Assembly (NCBI RefSeq): GCF_020873915.1
Contig: NZ_JAHWGP010000043.1
Coordinates: forward strand, 1 to 57,449
DNA: 57,449 bases
Origin: Streptomyces sp. DH5
GTDB lineage: Bacteria > Actinomycetota > Actinomycetes > Streptomycetales > Streptomycetaceae
Direction: 5' to 3'
The stretch's first letter is position 1; each line of letters opens with the position of its first letter. The translations under genes were made by a program, and so were the position numbers. Shown here piece by piece: positions 1 to 9,263 of this stretch. The notes beneath the pieces were generated by a model. It was not told the origin of the DNA. It saw nothing but the letters and a program-made list of their open reading frames with translations, and searched no databases.

Positions 1-330
1 CGGACGGCCCGCCCCGCCCCGGTCGGGGGCTCGCCCCGCCTCGGTCGGGGGGTCCGCGCACCGGTGCCGCGGGCGGTATGCCGAGCGGGCGGACGGTGTC
101 CGGCCCCGGCCTTCCTCGGCGGACGGCTCGCCCCGCCTCGGTCGGGGGCTCGCCCCGCCTCGGTCGGGGGGTCCGCGCATCGGCGCCGCGGGCGGTATGC
201 CGAGCGGGCGGACGGTGTCCGGCCCCGGCCTGCCGTGGGAGGCCCGGGCGGAGACCGGTCCCGGCTTTCCCCGGCGGACGACCCGCCCCGCCCCGGCCGG
301 GGGTCCGCGCACCGGCGCCGCGGGCGGACG
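1..330. repeat. GC-rich 119-bp imperfect tandem repeat
   Basis: Two nearly identical units of about 119 bp start at positions 1 and 120, and a shortened third begins near 275. Each unit opens with CGGACGG, contains the motif GCCCCGCCTCGGTCGGGG (once or twice per unit) and ends in GGACGGTGTCCGGCCCCGG. The second unit carries a spacer of about 36 bp before the third begins. Open frames cross it in several registers, but the translations are low-complexity Pro/Arg/Gly and look non-coding. It lies directly upstream of a decayed gene, so it may be a product of slippage or a remnant of the original upstream region. Confidence 0.75.
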
Positions 331-332
331 GT

Positions 333-798
333 GTGCGCCGGCTGCTGCCGCAGGCGCTGGTCGTGGCGTTCCTCACCGGAGGCGCCGGCGCCTCCGTGGC
401 CAAGGACAAGGCCGCCGAGGTGAACGTCGACGGCCACACCCGCACCCTGCGCACCTGCGCCGGCGATGTCACCGGACGGCTCGCGGGCGAGGGCGTGGCG
501 ACCGGGGAGCACGACGTGATCAGACCCGCCCCCGGCACGGCGCTCGACGGCGGCGACGCGATCGAGGTGGGTCGCGTGCGCCCCCATGATCCCGACCCCC
601 GACGGCCCGCGGCGCGAGGTGTGGGCGACGGCGCACACCGTCGAAGGAGCGCCGCGCGAGCTGGACGTGCGGGTCGAGGGCGCGTACCTGTCGATCGGCG
701 GCGGAGCGGACGTACCGCGCGAGGAAGCCGTACGTCCGCGGCGGCGCGGGCGTGTGGCCGCACCGCGGCCGGCTGCTGCGGGGGTGACCTGGGGGTGA
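333..798 (+). pseudogene. Truncated, frameshifted Rpf/YabE-like (DUF348) remnant
   Basis: A GTG at 333 opens a hydrophobic, signal-like N-terminus followed by [13 protein letters not shown] and a DUF348-like module, the repeated domain found before the G5 and catalytic domains of resuscitation-promoting factors. Homology runs in one frame to about 580 and resumes one frame over with [15 protein letters not shown] and [11 protein letters not shown]. The break coincides with the C-run at 581-585. The second frame then degenerates and ends at about 798, so no further DUF348, G5 or lysozyme-like domain follows. An Rpf gene in front of rsmA is the arrangement I recall in other Streptomyces. A sequencing error could explain the shift but not the missing C-terminus. 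Confidence 0.6.
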
Positions 799-821
799 CC
801 TGGGGCACCTCGCCCGCCCCG

Positions 822-827
822 TACCCT
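822..827 (+). promoter_or_regulatory. Candidate -10 of a leaderless rsmA promoter
   Basis: TACCCT lies exactly at -12 to -7 relative to the GTG at 834, the geometry expected if transcription starts on the start codon. No Shine-Dalgarno sequence precedes the GTG. There is no convincing -35 hexamer at 17-18 bp. Two copies of GGTGACCTGGGG lie just upstream (about 783-805). Confidence 0.4.
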
Positions 828-833
828 TGTCCC

Positions 834-1742
834 GTGACCAGCCCCACCCCCGACGCCCTCCTCGGCCCCGCCGACGTCCGCGAACTGGCGGCCGCCCTCG
901 GCGTGCGGCCCACCAAGCAGCGCGGCCAGAACTTCGTCATCGACGCCAACACGGTGCGCCGCATCGTCCGCACCGCCGGGGTCCGCCCCGACGACGTGGT
1001 CGTCGAGGTCGGCCCCGGGCTCGGCTCGCTGACGCTCGCGCTGCTGGAGGCCGCCGACCGGGTCACCGCCGTGGAGATCGACGACGTCCTCGCCGCCGCG
1101 CTGCCCGCGACCGTCGCCGCCCGCATGCCCGAGCGCGCCGAGCGGTTCGCGCTGGTGCACTCCGACGCGATGCACGTCACCGAGCTGCCGGGACCCGCCC
1201 CGACCGCGCTGGTCGCGAACCTCCCCTACAACGTGGCCGTCCCGGTGCTGCTGCACATGCTGGAGCACTTCCCCTCCATCGAGCGCACCCTCGTCATGGT
1301 CCAGGCGGAGGTCGCCGACCGGCTCGCCGCCGCACCCGGCTCGAAGGTGTACGGCGTCCCCTCCGTCAAGGCCAACTGGTACGCGGAGGTCAAGCGGGCC
1401 GGTGCCATCGGCCGGAACGTGTTCTGGCCCGCGCCGAACGTCGACAGCGGGCTGGTGTCGCTGGTGCGCCGCGCTGAGCCCCTGAGGACCGGCGCCTCCC
1501 GGCGCGAGGTGTTCGCCGTCGTCGACGCGGCCTTCGCCCAGCGCCGCAAGACCCTGCGGGCCGCGCTCGCCGGCTGGGCCGGTTCGGCCGCCGCCGCGGA
1601 GGCCGCGCTGGTCGCGGCGGGGGTGTCGCCGCAGGCCCGCGGTGAGTCCCTGACCGTCGAGGAGTTCGCGCGCATCGCCGAGAACGCCCGGAACACCCGG
1701 ACCGCCGAGAACGCAGTGAGCAAGGAGCCGGGTCAGCAGTGA
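834..1742 (+). CDS. rsmA: 16S rRNA dimethyladenosine transferase RsmA (KsgA)
   Basis: This S-adenosylmethionine-dependent enzyme dimethylates two adjacent adenines in the 3'-terminal hairpin of 16S rRNA during 30S assembly. The 302-residue protein has the family's GQNFVID segment near residue 33, the SAM-binding [11 protein letters not shown] near residue 62, and the catalytic NLPYN near residue 129. The C-terminal helical domain holds [11 protein letters not shown]. The frame is open far upstream, but homology begins at the GTG at 834, which also has a -10-like hexamer at the right place for a leaderless message. The stop overlaps the start of ispE by four bases (GTGA), so the two are translationally coupled, a pairing common in actinobacteria. 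Confidence 0.95.
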   Translation: MTSPTPDALLGPADVRELAAALGVRPTKQRGQNFVIDANTVRRIVRTAGVRPDDVVVEVGPGLGSLTLALLEAADRVTAVEIDDVLAAALPATVAARMPERAERFALVHSDAMHVTELPGPAPTALVANLPYNVAVPVLLHMLEHFPSIERTLVMVQAEVADRLAAAPGSKVYGVPSVKANWYAEVKRAGAIGRNVFWPAPNVDSGLVSLVRRAEPLRTGASRREVFAVVDAAFAQRRKTLRAALAGWAGSAAAAEAALVAAGVSPQARGESLTVEEFARIAENARNTRTAENAVSKEPGQQ

Positions 1743-2635
1743 GTGTCACCGTCCGCGTCCCCGCGAAGGTCAACGTCCAGCTCGCGGTCGGCGCCGCCCG
1801 CCCCGACGGCTTCCACGACCTGGCCAACGTCTTCCTCGCGGTCGGCCTGTACGACGAGGTCACCGCCACCCCGTCGCCGGACGGACTCCGGATCACCTGC
1901 GCGGGCCCGGACGCCGGGCAGGTCCCGCTGGACCGTACGAACCTCGCCGCCCGCGCCGCCGTGGCGCTCGCCGGCCGGTACGGCCGTGACGCGGACGTCC
2001 ACCTGCACATCGCCAAGGACATCCCCGTCGCCGGCGGCATGGCGGGCGGCAGCGCGGACGGCGCGGCCGCTCTGCTGGCCTGCGACGCGCTGTGGGGCAC
2101 GGGCGCCTCGCGCGGGGAACTCCTCGACATCTGCGCCGAGCTGGGCAGCGATGTGCCGTTCAGCCTGGTGGGAGGGGCCGCGCTCGGCACCGGGCGGGGC
2201 GAGAGGCTGACGGAGCTGGAGGTCGGGGGCACCTTCCACTGGGTGTTCGCGATGGCCCCGCGGGGGCTGTCGACGCCTGCGGTGTTCCGGGAGTTCGACC
2301 GGCTGGCGGAGGGGCGGGAGGTCGCGGAGCCCGTGGCCTCGCGGGACCTGCTCGACGCGCTCGCCAAGGGCGATGCGGACGGGCTCGCCGCCACCGTCTC
2401 CAACGACCTCCAGCCGGCGGCGCTCTCCCTGTTCCCCGAACTGGCGGACACGCTGGCCGCGGGGCGTGCGGCGGGAGCCCTGGCCGCACTGGTGTCGGGA
2501 TCAGGACCGACGACGGCGTTCCTGGCACGGGACGCGGAAGCGGCGGAGGGGATCGCGGGGGCGCTGCGGGATGCGGCCACCTGCCGCACGGTGCGTACGA
2601 CGGCAGGTCCCGTACCGGGTGCGACGGTGGTCTGA
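1739..2635 (+). CDS. ispE: 4-diphosphocytidyl-2-C-methyl-D-erythritol kinase
   Basis: IspE phosphorylates CDP-methylerythritol in the non-mevalonate (MEP) isoprenoid pathway, using ATP. The 298-residue sequence begins with [11 protein letters not shown], the conserved substrate-binding start of this GHMP kinase, and carries the glycine-rich ATP loop [16 protein letters not shown] at about residues 97-113. A C-terminal SGSGPT segment is also typical. The GTG start overlaps the rsmA stop by four bases. Length and motifs are normal. The gene ends 11 bases from the convergent gene at 2647, with no clear hairpin between them. Confidence 0.95.
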   Translation: MSVTVRVPAKVNVQLAVGAARPDGFHDLANVFLAVGLYDEVTATPSPDGLRITCAGPDAGQVPLDRTNLAARAAVALAGRYGRDADVHLHIAKDIPVAGGMAGGSADGAAALLACDALWGTGASRGELLDICAELGSDVPFSLVGGAALGTGRGERLTELEVGGTFHWVFAMAPRGLSTPAVFREFDRLAEGREVAEPVASRDLLDALAKGDADGLAATVSNDLQPAALSLFPELADTLAAGRAAGALAALVSGSGPTTAFLARDAEAAEGIAGALRDAATCRTVRTTAGPVPGATVV

Positions 2636-2646
2636 GGGGAGCCGGT

Positions 2647-3240
2647 TCAGAGCTCGTCGATGGCTGTGAGATCGATGTCGATGCTGTAGGGCCTGTCGAC
2701 CTTGATCCGGTCGCGGTGCATCCCCATGTGTACATATGCCCGAGTGAGCGGGTCCAGTTCGTACACGTGGATGAGCGGCGCGCAGTCGGTCCCGTCCCGC
2801 TCGACCCGCCAGAAGTGGGGGATGCCGGCGTTGCCGTACTTATGGGGTTTGGTCGTACGGTCGCGGGACTCCGAGTCCGGTGAGACGACCTCGATGGCCA
2901 GCACGACGTCCTGAGCCTGATAGCTCGTCTGGTCCGGACCGTGCACCGCCTCGGCGAAGACCACGCTCACATCGGGCTCCGGTCCGTTGCGCCGGTCCAG
3001 AACGATGGTCATCTCCCGTTTGACCCTGTACTTCTTCGGCACGCTGCGCCGCAGGCCATTGACCAGCAGGTCGATCACATCTGCGTGGAAGTTGCGCTGC
3101 GGACTCACGGTGATGAGACTCCCGTCGATCAACTCGGTGTGCGGCGGGAGATCAGGCAGTGTGAACAGGTCGTCCACGGTGTAGCCGTCCACGGGCGGCA
3201 CCGGCCAGCGACGGCGGTGCTCTACGGACTCGGCGGTCAT
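2647..3240 (-). CDS. Uma2 family (DUF820) restriction-endonuclease-fold protein
   Basis: The 197-residue protein shows the Uma2/DUF820 pattern: an ELIDGSL stretch early on, PEPDVSVV near the middle, and then IEVVSPDSESRDRTTKPHKY followed by GIPHFW. These Asp, Glu and Lys residues form the PD-(D/E)XK-like core of the family. Biological roles are mostly unknown, although the family is abundant in Streptomyces and cyanobacteria. The ATG at 3240 is chosen over the one at 3252 because the codons between them (GGAGGAACC) read as a ribosome-binding site, if rather close. It stands alone, convergent with ispE. Confidence 0.8.
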   Translation of the reverse strand: MTAESVEHRRRWPVPPVDGYTVDDLFTLPDLPPHTELIDGSLITVSPQRNFHADVIDLLVNGLRRSVPKKYRVKREMTIVLDRRNGPEPDVSVVFAEAVHGPDQTSYQAQDVVLAIEVVSPDSESRDRTTKPHKYGNAGIPHFWRVERDGTDCAPLIHVYELDPLTRAYVHMGMHRDRIKVDRPYSIDIDLTAIDEL

Positions 3241-3396
3241 GGTTCCTCCCATGGACGGGATCCTGCTGCCTGCCCTCTACGGTAGCCGTCGGTTTCCGAT
3301 CACGTCATCACAACGAGTGACGAACTGCTCGCGCGTCGACCACTCTCTGCCAGGCCCTACGCTTGAAAGCTGATCGATCCACCGGGCAGGAGAAAA

Positions 3397-5232
3397 ATGG
3401 CCGTCAATCTGGTCAATGTCGAGAACGTCAGCAAGGTGTACGGCACGCGCGCGTTGCTCGACGGGATCTTCCTCGGCGTCTCCGAGGGGGACCGGATCGG
3501 GGTCGTGGGGCGCAACGGGGACGGCAAGACCACCCTCATCCGGATGCTCGCCAAGCTGGAGGACGCCGACACCGGGCGGGTGACGCACTCCGGCGGGCTC
3601 AGGCTCGGGGTGCTCACCCAGCACGACTCCCTCGACCCGGAGGCGACCGTCCGGCACGAGGTCATCGGGGACATGGCCGACCACGAGTGGGCGGGGAACT
3701 CCAAGGTCAGGGACGTACTGACCGGGTTGTTCGGCGGGCTGGACCTGCCCGGGTTCCCCAAGGGCCTGGACACGGTCATCGGGCCGCTGTCCGGCGGTGA
3801 GCGGCGGCGGATCGCGCTCGCCAAGCTGCTCATCGAGGAACAGGACCTGATCGTCCTCGACGAGCCGACCAACCACCTCGACGTCGAGGGCATCTCCTGG
3901 CTCGCCCGGCACCTGCGCGAGCGCCGCTCCGCGCTCGTCTGCGTCACCCACGACCGCTGGTTCCTCGACCAGGTCTGCACCCGCATGTGGGACGTGCAGC
4001 GCGGCGACGTCTACGAGTACGAGGGCGGCTACTCCGACTACGTCTTCGCCCGCGCCGAGCGCGAGAGGATCGCCGCCACCGAGGAGGTCAAGCGGCAGAA
4101 CCTGGTCCGCAAGGAACTGGCCTGGCTGCGGCGCGGCGCCCCCGCGCGGACGTCCAAGCCGCGCTTCCGGGTGGAGGCCGCCAACGAGCTGATCAAGGAC
4201 GTGCCGCCGCCCCGCGACAGCAGCGAGCTGATGAAGTTCGCCTCCACACGGCTCGGCAAGACCGTGTTCGACCTGGAGGACGTCACCGTCCAGGCGGGGC
4301 CCAAGGTGCTGCTCCGGCACGTCACCTGGCAGCTCGGTCCCGGCGACCGGATCGGCCTGGTCGGGGTCAACGGCGCCGGGAAGACGTCCCTGCTGCGGGC
4401 GCTGGCTCAGGCCGCGCGCAGCCAGGGCGAGGTGCAGCCCGCGGGCGGCGGCATCCGCGTCGGCAAGACCGTCAAGCTCGCCTACCTGTCCCAGGAGGTC
4501 GCCGAACTCGACCCCACCTGGCGGGTGCTCCAGGCCGTCCAGGCGGTGCGCGAGCGCGTCGACCTCGGCAAGGGACGCGAGATGACCGCCGGACAGCTGT
4601 GCGAGACCTTCGGGTTCAACAAGGACAAGCAGTGGACACCGGTGGGCGACCTCTCCGGCGGTGAGCGGCGGCGGCTGCAGCTGCTGAGGCTGCTGATGGA
4701 CGAACCCAACGTCCTGTTCCTCGACGAGCCCACCAACGACCTCGACATCGAGACCCTCACCCAGCTCGAGGACGTCCTCGACGGCTGGCCCGGCTCGATG
4801 ATCGTCATCTCCCACGACCGGTTCTTCCTCGAGCGCACCACCGACCGCGTGTTCGCCCTCCTCGGCGACAGCACCCTGCGGATGCTGCCGCGCGGCATCG
4901 ACGAGTACCTGGAGCGCCGCAAGCGGATGGAGGAGGCCGCCGCCGCCACCGCCACCGCGGCTGCCGCGCCGGCCGCCGCGCCGGCCGGCGCGGCGCAGGG
5001 CTCCGCGCCGGAGAGGAGCGCCGCCGACCAGCGTGCCGCCAAGAAGGAACTGCAGAAGATCGAGCGCCGGCTCGACAAGATCTCCGAGAAGGAGACCGGG
5101 CTGCACGCCGCCATCGCCGAAAACGCCACCGACTTCGCGAAAGTGGCCGAACTGGACGCCGAGTTGCGGGAGCTGTCCGGCGAGCGGGACGAACTGGAGT
5201 CGCGCTGGCTGGAATTGGCGGAGGACGCCTGA
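3397..5232 (+). CDS. ABC-F family ATPase, Uup-like
   Basis: A soluble protein of 611 residues with two ABC ATPase domains and no membrane segments. Domain 1 has Walker A GRNGDGKTT (about residue 39), signature LSGGE (about 131) and Walker B LDEPTNHLD. Domain 2 has GVNGAGKTS (about 323), LSGGE (about 419) and LDEPTNDLD. An Ala-rich linker leads to a C-terminal coiled coil (about 545-611), as in the Uup branch. ABC-F proteins act on ribosomes, in translation-factor or antibiotic-protection roles. Which applies here cannot be told from sequence, though the C-terminal coiled coil favours a housekeeping Uup-like protein over resistance. The ATG follows GGCAGGAG. A large hairpin follows the stop. 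Confidence 0.9.
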   Translation: MAVNLVNVENVSKVYGTRALLDGIFLGVSEGDRIGVVGRNGDGKTTLIRMLAKLEDADTGRVTHSGGLRLGVLTQHDSLDPEATVRHEVIGDMADHEWAGNSKVRDVLTGLFGGLDLPGFPKGLDTVIGPLSGGERRRIALAKLLIEEQDLIVLDEPTNHLDVEGISWLARHLRERRSALVCVTHDRWFLDQVCTRMWDVQRGDVYEYEGGYSDYVFARAERERIAATEEVKRQNLVRKELAWLRRGAPARTSKPRFRVEAANELIKDVPPPRDSSELMKFASTRLGKTVFDLEDVTVQAGPKVLLRHVTWQLGPGDRIGLVGVNGAGKTSLLRALAQAARSQGEVQPAGGGIRVGKTVKLAYLSQEVAELDPTWRVLQAVQAVRERVDLGKGREMTAGQLCETFGFNKDKQWTPVGDLSGGERRRLQLLRLLMDEPNVLFLDEPTNDLDIETLTQLEDVLDGWPGSMIVISHDRFFLERTTDRVFALLGDSTLRMLPRGIDEYLERRKRMEEAAAATATAAAAPAAAPAGAAQGSAPERSAADQRAAKKELQKIERRLDKISEKETGLHAAIAENATDFAKVAELDAELRELSGERDELESRWLELAEDA

Positions 5233-5294
5233 CCCGGACGACACGGGCGGGGGCGCGCGTGGCGTGAAGGGGGCGTGAAGGCGCGTAACGGGGG

Positions 5295-5346
5295 CATCAC
5301 GGGCCGGTCCTCCCTTGGGAACAGGGACGGATACGGCCCGGTGATG
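5295..5346 (+). terminator. Stem-loop after the ABC-F gene
   Basis: CATCACGGGCCG (5295-5306) pairs with CGGCCCGGTGATG (5334-5346) with one bulged G. An inner GTCC/GGAC pairing extends the stem. There is no U-tract, as is usual in Streptomyces. It begins 62 bases after the stop codon. Confidence 0.55.
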
Positions 5347-5367
5347 TGTCGGCGCCGGGTGATACAA

Positions 5368-5401
5368 AGAGCCAGTCTGAGAAACGTCTGAAGACGGCTC
5401 T
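5368..5401 (+). other. Second stem-loop, in the probable leader of the propeller gene
   Basis: AGAGCC (5368-5373) and GTCT (5375-5378) pair with AGAC (5392-5395) and GGCTCT (5396-5401), leaving one bulged A. The loop holds a second GTCTGA copy. It lies between the upstream terminator and the start at 5460, so it could be a leader structure or part of the promoter region. Confidence 0.35.
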
Positions 5402-5459
5402 GGGTTCACCAACACCTCAGGGCGTGGCTAAAAATCAGTGAGCAAGGGGGAAAGCGCTG

Positions 5460-7184
5460 ATGTCCCAGCCGCCCGACCAGTCGCCCCAGGGCGGTTTCGG
5501 CCCGCCCCAGGACCCGCCGCCCGGCGGTGGGTTCGGGGCTCCGCAGACGCCACCGCCGCCCCCGTCCGGCGCGCCGCAGCCCGGATACGGATACCCGCAG
5601 CAGCCTCCGGCGCAGCCGGGCCCCTACACCTCCGGCCCCTACGGGCAGCCGCAGCAGCCGGGTCCGTACGGACAGCCCGGATACGGCTACCCGCAGCCGC
5701 AGTTCCCCGGCGCCCCCGGCACCCCGCCCGGTGGCTCGCGCAACCCCTTCAAGGGCAAGCCCGCCCTCGTCGTCGGTGCCGCGGTGGCCGCGCTGCTCGT
5801 GATCGGCGGCACGGTGTACGCCGTCTCCGGGGACGACGGCGAGAAGGAGAAGAAGCCCGTCTCCAAGCAGACCGACGACCCCGAGCCGGGTGAGTCCGGC
5901 GGCGCCCCGGTCAACCCGGGCGACGGCCGCGGCGACGGCGGCAAGGACGCCGAGGACCTCAACGAGGGCCGCCGGGCGGGCGAGTCCAAGGTGCTCTGGT
6001 ACAAGGAGGCACCCGACGCCCCCGGCAACGGCGCCGACGCCCCCGGCATGTGGATCACCGGCAAGACCGCGGTGAAGGCCGCCTACAAGGAGCTCCTCGC
6101 GTACAACGTCGCCGACGGCAAGCCCGCCTGGGAGACCATCGCCTTCCCGCAGGAGATCTGCTCGGTCACCACGCAGAAGACGACCGACGACAAGGTCGTC
6201 GTCGCCTACAAGAGCGGCAAGAGCGACCGCGCCAAGTGCAACCAGCTCCAGCTCGTCGACCTCGACACCGGTCAGAAGGGCTGGCAGGCCGAGGTCGCCG
6301 ACGGCGACCTGTTCGACTCCGCGCTCTCCATCGAGCTGTCCCTCGCCGGCAACACGCTGATGGTGGGCCGCTCGCAGTCCGGCACGGCGTACGACGTGAC
6401 CAGCGGCAAGAAGCTGTTCGACGCCAAGAAGTACGGCGACGCCCCCTGCTTCCCCTCCGGCTTCGCGGGCGGCCGGCGGCTGATCCAGGTCGCCTCCTGC
6501 GGCGTCGGCGGCGACAACGCGCACGACGAGGTCCGCGAGCTCGACCCGAGGACCGGCAAGGTCAAGTGGACCTACGCGTACGAGAAGGGCTGGAGGGTCG
6601 AGCGGGCCTTCTCCGTCGACCCGCTCGTCATCTACGCGACCAAGGAGGAGGACGGCGACAAGAAGGCCTGGAACATCGCCGCCTTCACCGCCGCCGGCAC
6701 GCTGCGCTCGCAGGTCTCGGTCGACGAGAAGTTCGACCCCGGCTGCGGCTGGGCCATCCTCGCCCGTGACCTCCAGGGCTGCCGGAGCGTCGTCGTCGAC
6801 GGCGACACCCTCTACCTGCCCACCGAGGCCACCACCGGAGCCAACGAGATCGTCGCGATCTCCCTCGCCGACGGCAAGGAGCGGTGGCGCGAGTCCTCCC
6901 CGGCCAAGGACTCGATGGTGCCGATGAAGGTCGAGGGCGGCAAGCTCATCGCCTACGTCGAGCCCTCGTACAGCGCGGGCGGCCAGATCGTCGCCCTCCC
7001 CGTCACCGGCGGCAGCCACGACCCGGCCAAGCTGATGCAGAACCCGCAGGGTGTCGCCGACATCGAGAACGGCTTCTACAGCAAGGACATCGACTGGGTC
7101 GACGGGCGCTTCTACCTCTCCACCACCCGGCTGACCGGGAATGACGACACGAAGGAGAAGTTGATGCTCGCCTACGGCAAGTGA
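5460..7184 (+). CDS. Membrane-anchored PQQ-like beta-propeller protein
   Basis: The 574-residue protein has three parts. Residues 1 to about 98 are rich in Pro, Gln, Gly and Tyr with repeated GYPQ-type motifs, and are probably cytoplasmic. One membrane helix follows (about 101-121, ALVVGAAVAALLVIGG). After an acidic/Lys linker comes a large extracytoplasmic domain with repeated blade-like strands of the type TGKVKW, DGKERW and LVDLDTG, typical of PQQ-like or BamB-like repeats. Paired cysteines in the propeller suggest disulphides. It may act as a scaffold or sensor at the membrane; no catalytic motif is visible. The ATG follows AAGGGGGAAAG. A paralogue follows 70 bases downstream. Confidence 0.75.
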   Translation: MSQPPDQSPQGGFGPPQDPPPGGGFGAPQTPPPPPSGAPQPGYGYPQQPPAQPGPYTSGPYGQPQQPGPYGQPGYGYPQPQFPGAPGTPPGGSRNPFKGKPALVVGAAVAALLVIGGTVYAVSGDDGEKEKKPVSKQTDDPEPGESGGAPVNPGDGRGDGGKDAEDLNEGRRAGESKVLWYKEAPDAPGNGADAPGMWITGKTAVKAAYKELLAYNVADGKPAWETIAFPQEICSVTTQKTTDDKVVVAYKSGKSDRAKCNQLQLVDLDTGQKGWQAEVADGDLFDSALSIELSLAGNTLMVGRSQSGTAYDVTSGKKLFDAKKYGDAPCFPSGFAGGRRLIQVASCGVGGDNAHDEVRELDPRTGKVKWTYAYEKGWRVERAFSVDPLVIYATKEEDGDKKAWNIAAFTAAGTLRSQVSVDEKFDPGCGWAILARDLQGCRSVVVDGDTLYLPTEATTGANEIVAISLADGKERWRESSPAKDSMVPMKVEGGKLIAYVEPSYSAGGQIVALPVTGGSHDPAKLMQNPQGVADIENGFYSKDIDWVDGRFYLSTTRLTGNDDTKEKLMLAYGK

Positions 7185-7254
7185 GAGCCGCACGCGTCAC
7201 TTTCCCGCCGCCCGCCGTCCCCTTCTCCTTCCCCTTCTTCGAGGTACTCACGTC

Positions 7255-9234
7255 ATGAGCCAGCCGCCCAGCCAGCCCCCGCAGCAGCCCGGGTTCGGGC
7301 CGCCGCAGGAGCCCTCGCAGCCGCCGGCGCCGCCGGCGCAGCCTCCGCAGGAGCCTGCCGACCAGCCTTCGCCGCAGTCGTCCGCCCAGCCTTCGCCGCA
7401 GTCGTCCGCGCAGGCGTCGCCCTCGCAGCCCTCGCAGCCGCCCGCGGGAGGGCCCGATCTGAGCAAGGCCCCGCAGCCCGGATACGGATATCCGCAGGCG
7501 CCGGGGACTCCTCCGCCGTCCGCGCCCCCGGCGGCCCCCCAGGGGCCCGGGTACGGATACCCGCAGCAGCCGCCGGCCGCCGGGTACGGGTACCCGGGTC
7601 AGCAGCCCGGGCCGTACGGGCAGCAGCCGCAGCAGCCGGGGGCCTACGGGCACCCGCAGCCCGGTGCCTACGGGCAGCAGGCGTACGGGCAGCAGGCGTA
7701 CGGGCAGCAGGGGTACGGGTATCCGCAGCCGCCGACCATGCCCATGCAGCCGCAGCCGCCGCAGGGGGGCGGGCGGAAGGTCAACGCGCAGCTGGCCATC
7801 ATCGTCTCCGCGGTCGTCGCCATCGCGCTGATCGTCGGCGGCGGGGTCTGGTACGCCTCGTCCGGCAAGGACGACGACAAGAAGACCACCGCGAACGGCG
7901 GCGACGGCAAGGAAGAGAAGAACGGTGAGGGCGGGGGCGGCTCCGGCGGCTCCTCCTCCGGGGGCGCGGCCAGGGAGAAGGCCCCGGCCGACACCAGCTC
8001 GAAGGTGCTGTTCCAGGTGCCCGCGCCCAAGGTGCCCGAGGGCGTCTCGACCGTCACCACGTCCGGCTCCTGGCTGACCGACACGGTGTACGCCAAGAGC
8101 GGCCTCGCCGAGGTCGTCGGCTACGACCGCGCCAAGGGCACCGAGAAGTGGACGCTCGCCCTTCCCGGACCGGTGTGCAGCGCGACCGCCCACGTCACCG
8201 GGGACAACAAGACGGCGATCGTCCACAAGGCGCAGATGCCGACCAAGGAGAACCCGCAGTCCTGCACCCAGGTCACGCTGATCGACCTGGAGGCGGGCAA
8301 GCAGCTCTGGTCCAAGAACGCGAAGTCCGGCACGATGCCGATCAACTTCAACAACGTCACCCTCAGCGGTCCCACCGTCGCCGCCGGCAGCACCAGCGGC
8401 GGCGCCGCCTGGGACATCGCCACCGGCAAGCAGCTGTGGGCGCCCAAGACGTCCGACGCCTGCTTCGACTCCGGGTACGGCGGCGGGGCCAAACTGGTCG
8501 CGGTCCGCAAGTGCGGCTCCTACGACCAGCGCCAGCTGCACATCCAGACCGTCGACCCGAAGACGGGCAACGTCATCAGCGAGTACAAGATGGACGAGGG
8601 CATCGAATACGCCGCCGTCGTGTCCACCGACCCGCTGGTCGTGGCCGCCGACGTCGGTGACTCCGCCGGTGACGGCAGCGGCATCTCGGACTTCTTCTCC
8701 ATCGACAACAAGACCGGCAAGCTCCGGACGCGCATCTCCGCCCCCGGCGAGGACTTCGCGGCCCGCTGCGACGCCATCTACAAGCTGGAGGACTGCACCG
8801 CGCTGACGGTCGGCAACGACAGGCTCTACATCGCCACCGAGGAGCACGAGGGCGGCGGGGAGTCGTACGTCCAGACGAACGAGATCGTGGCCTTCGACCT
8901 GGCGACCGGCAAGCAGACCGGTCAGCGGGCCGACGCGGGTGACGGCTACGACCTCGTGCCGCTGCGGATGGACGGCGGCAACGTGATCGCCTACAAGCGT
9001 CCTCCCTACGACAAGGGCGGGCAGATCGTCAGCATCGACGGGGGCACCTTCAAGCAGACGGTGCTGATGGAGAACCCGGCGACGGACGCCGTGCGCAGTG
9101 TCGAGACGCGGATGTCGCCGACGTCCGCGGAGATCCTCTACTCGCAGGGGGGTCTGTACATGTCCAAGGTGTTCGCCAGTGACTTCACGACGAAGGACAA
9201 GGAGTACCTGGTGATCGCGTTCGGCACGGGCTGA
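7255..9234 (+). CDS. Membrane-anchored PQQ-like beta-propeller protein, paralogue
   Basis: This 659-residue paralogue of the preceding protein has the same plan: a Pro/Gln/Ser/Tyr-rich cytoplasmic tail (1-175) with AYGQQ repeats, one membrane helix (about 180-200, AIIVSAVVAIALIVGGG), a Gly/Ser linker, and an extracytoplasmic propeller with blades such as RAKGTEKWTL, DLEAGKQLW and DLATGKQTG. The tail is nearly twice as long as its neighbour's. The ATG follows GAGGTACTCACGTC. The 70-base gap and shared strand suggest co-transcription, and the pair looks like a tandem duplication. A GC-rich terminator follows at 9264. Confidence 0.75.
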   Translation: MSQPPSQPPQQPGFGPPQEPSQPPAPPAQPPQEPADQPSPQSSAQPSPQSSAQASPSQPSQPPAGGPDLSKAPQPGYGYPQAPGTPPPSAPPAAPQGPGYGYPQQPPAAGYGYPGQQPGPYGQQPQQPGAYGHPQPGAYGQQAYGQQAYGQQGYGYPQPPTMPMQPQPPQGGGRKVNAQLAIIVSAVVAIALIVGGGVWYASSGKDDDKKTTANGGDGKEEKNGEGGGGSGGSSSGGAAREKAPADTSSKVLFQVPAPKVPEGVSTVTTSGSWLTDTVYAKSGLAEVVGYDRAKGTEKWTLALPGPVCSATAHVTGDNKTAIVHKAQMPTKENPQSCTQVTLIDLEAGKQLWSKNAKSGTMPINFNNVTLSGPTVAAGSTSGGAAWDIATGKQLWAPKTSDACFDSGYGGGAKLVAVRKCGSYDQRQLHIQTVDPKTGNVISEYKMDEGIEYAAVVSTDPLVVAADVGDSAGDGSGISDFFSIDNKTGKLRTRISAPGEDFAARCDAIYKLEDCTALTVGNDRLYIATEEHEGGGESYVQTNEIVAFDLATGKQTGQRADAGDGYDLVPLRMDGGNVIAYKRPPYDKGGQIVSIDGGTFKQTVLMENPATDAVRSVETRMSPTSAEILYSQGGLYMSKVFASDFTTKDKEYLVIAFGTG

Positions 9235-9263
9235 TCGTCCCGCCTGTCCGGTCGTGTGTGATC

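Noticed and set aside
581-585. Treating the remnant at 333-798 as an intact gene with programmed frameshift
   Set aside because: There is no slippery heptamer, and the second frame also lacks the family's C-terminal domains.
5368-5401. Riboswitch before the propeller gene
   Set aside because: Only a single bulged hairpin is seen; no known aptamer core could be matched.
3277-5415. Long minus-strand open frame antisense to the ABC-F gene
   Set aside because: It is a GC-driven shadow frame; the plus-strand frame has all ABC motifs and the minus translation has none.
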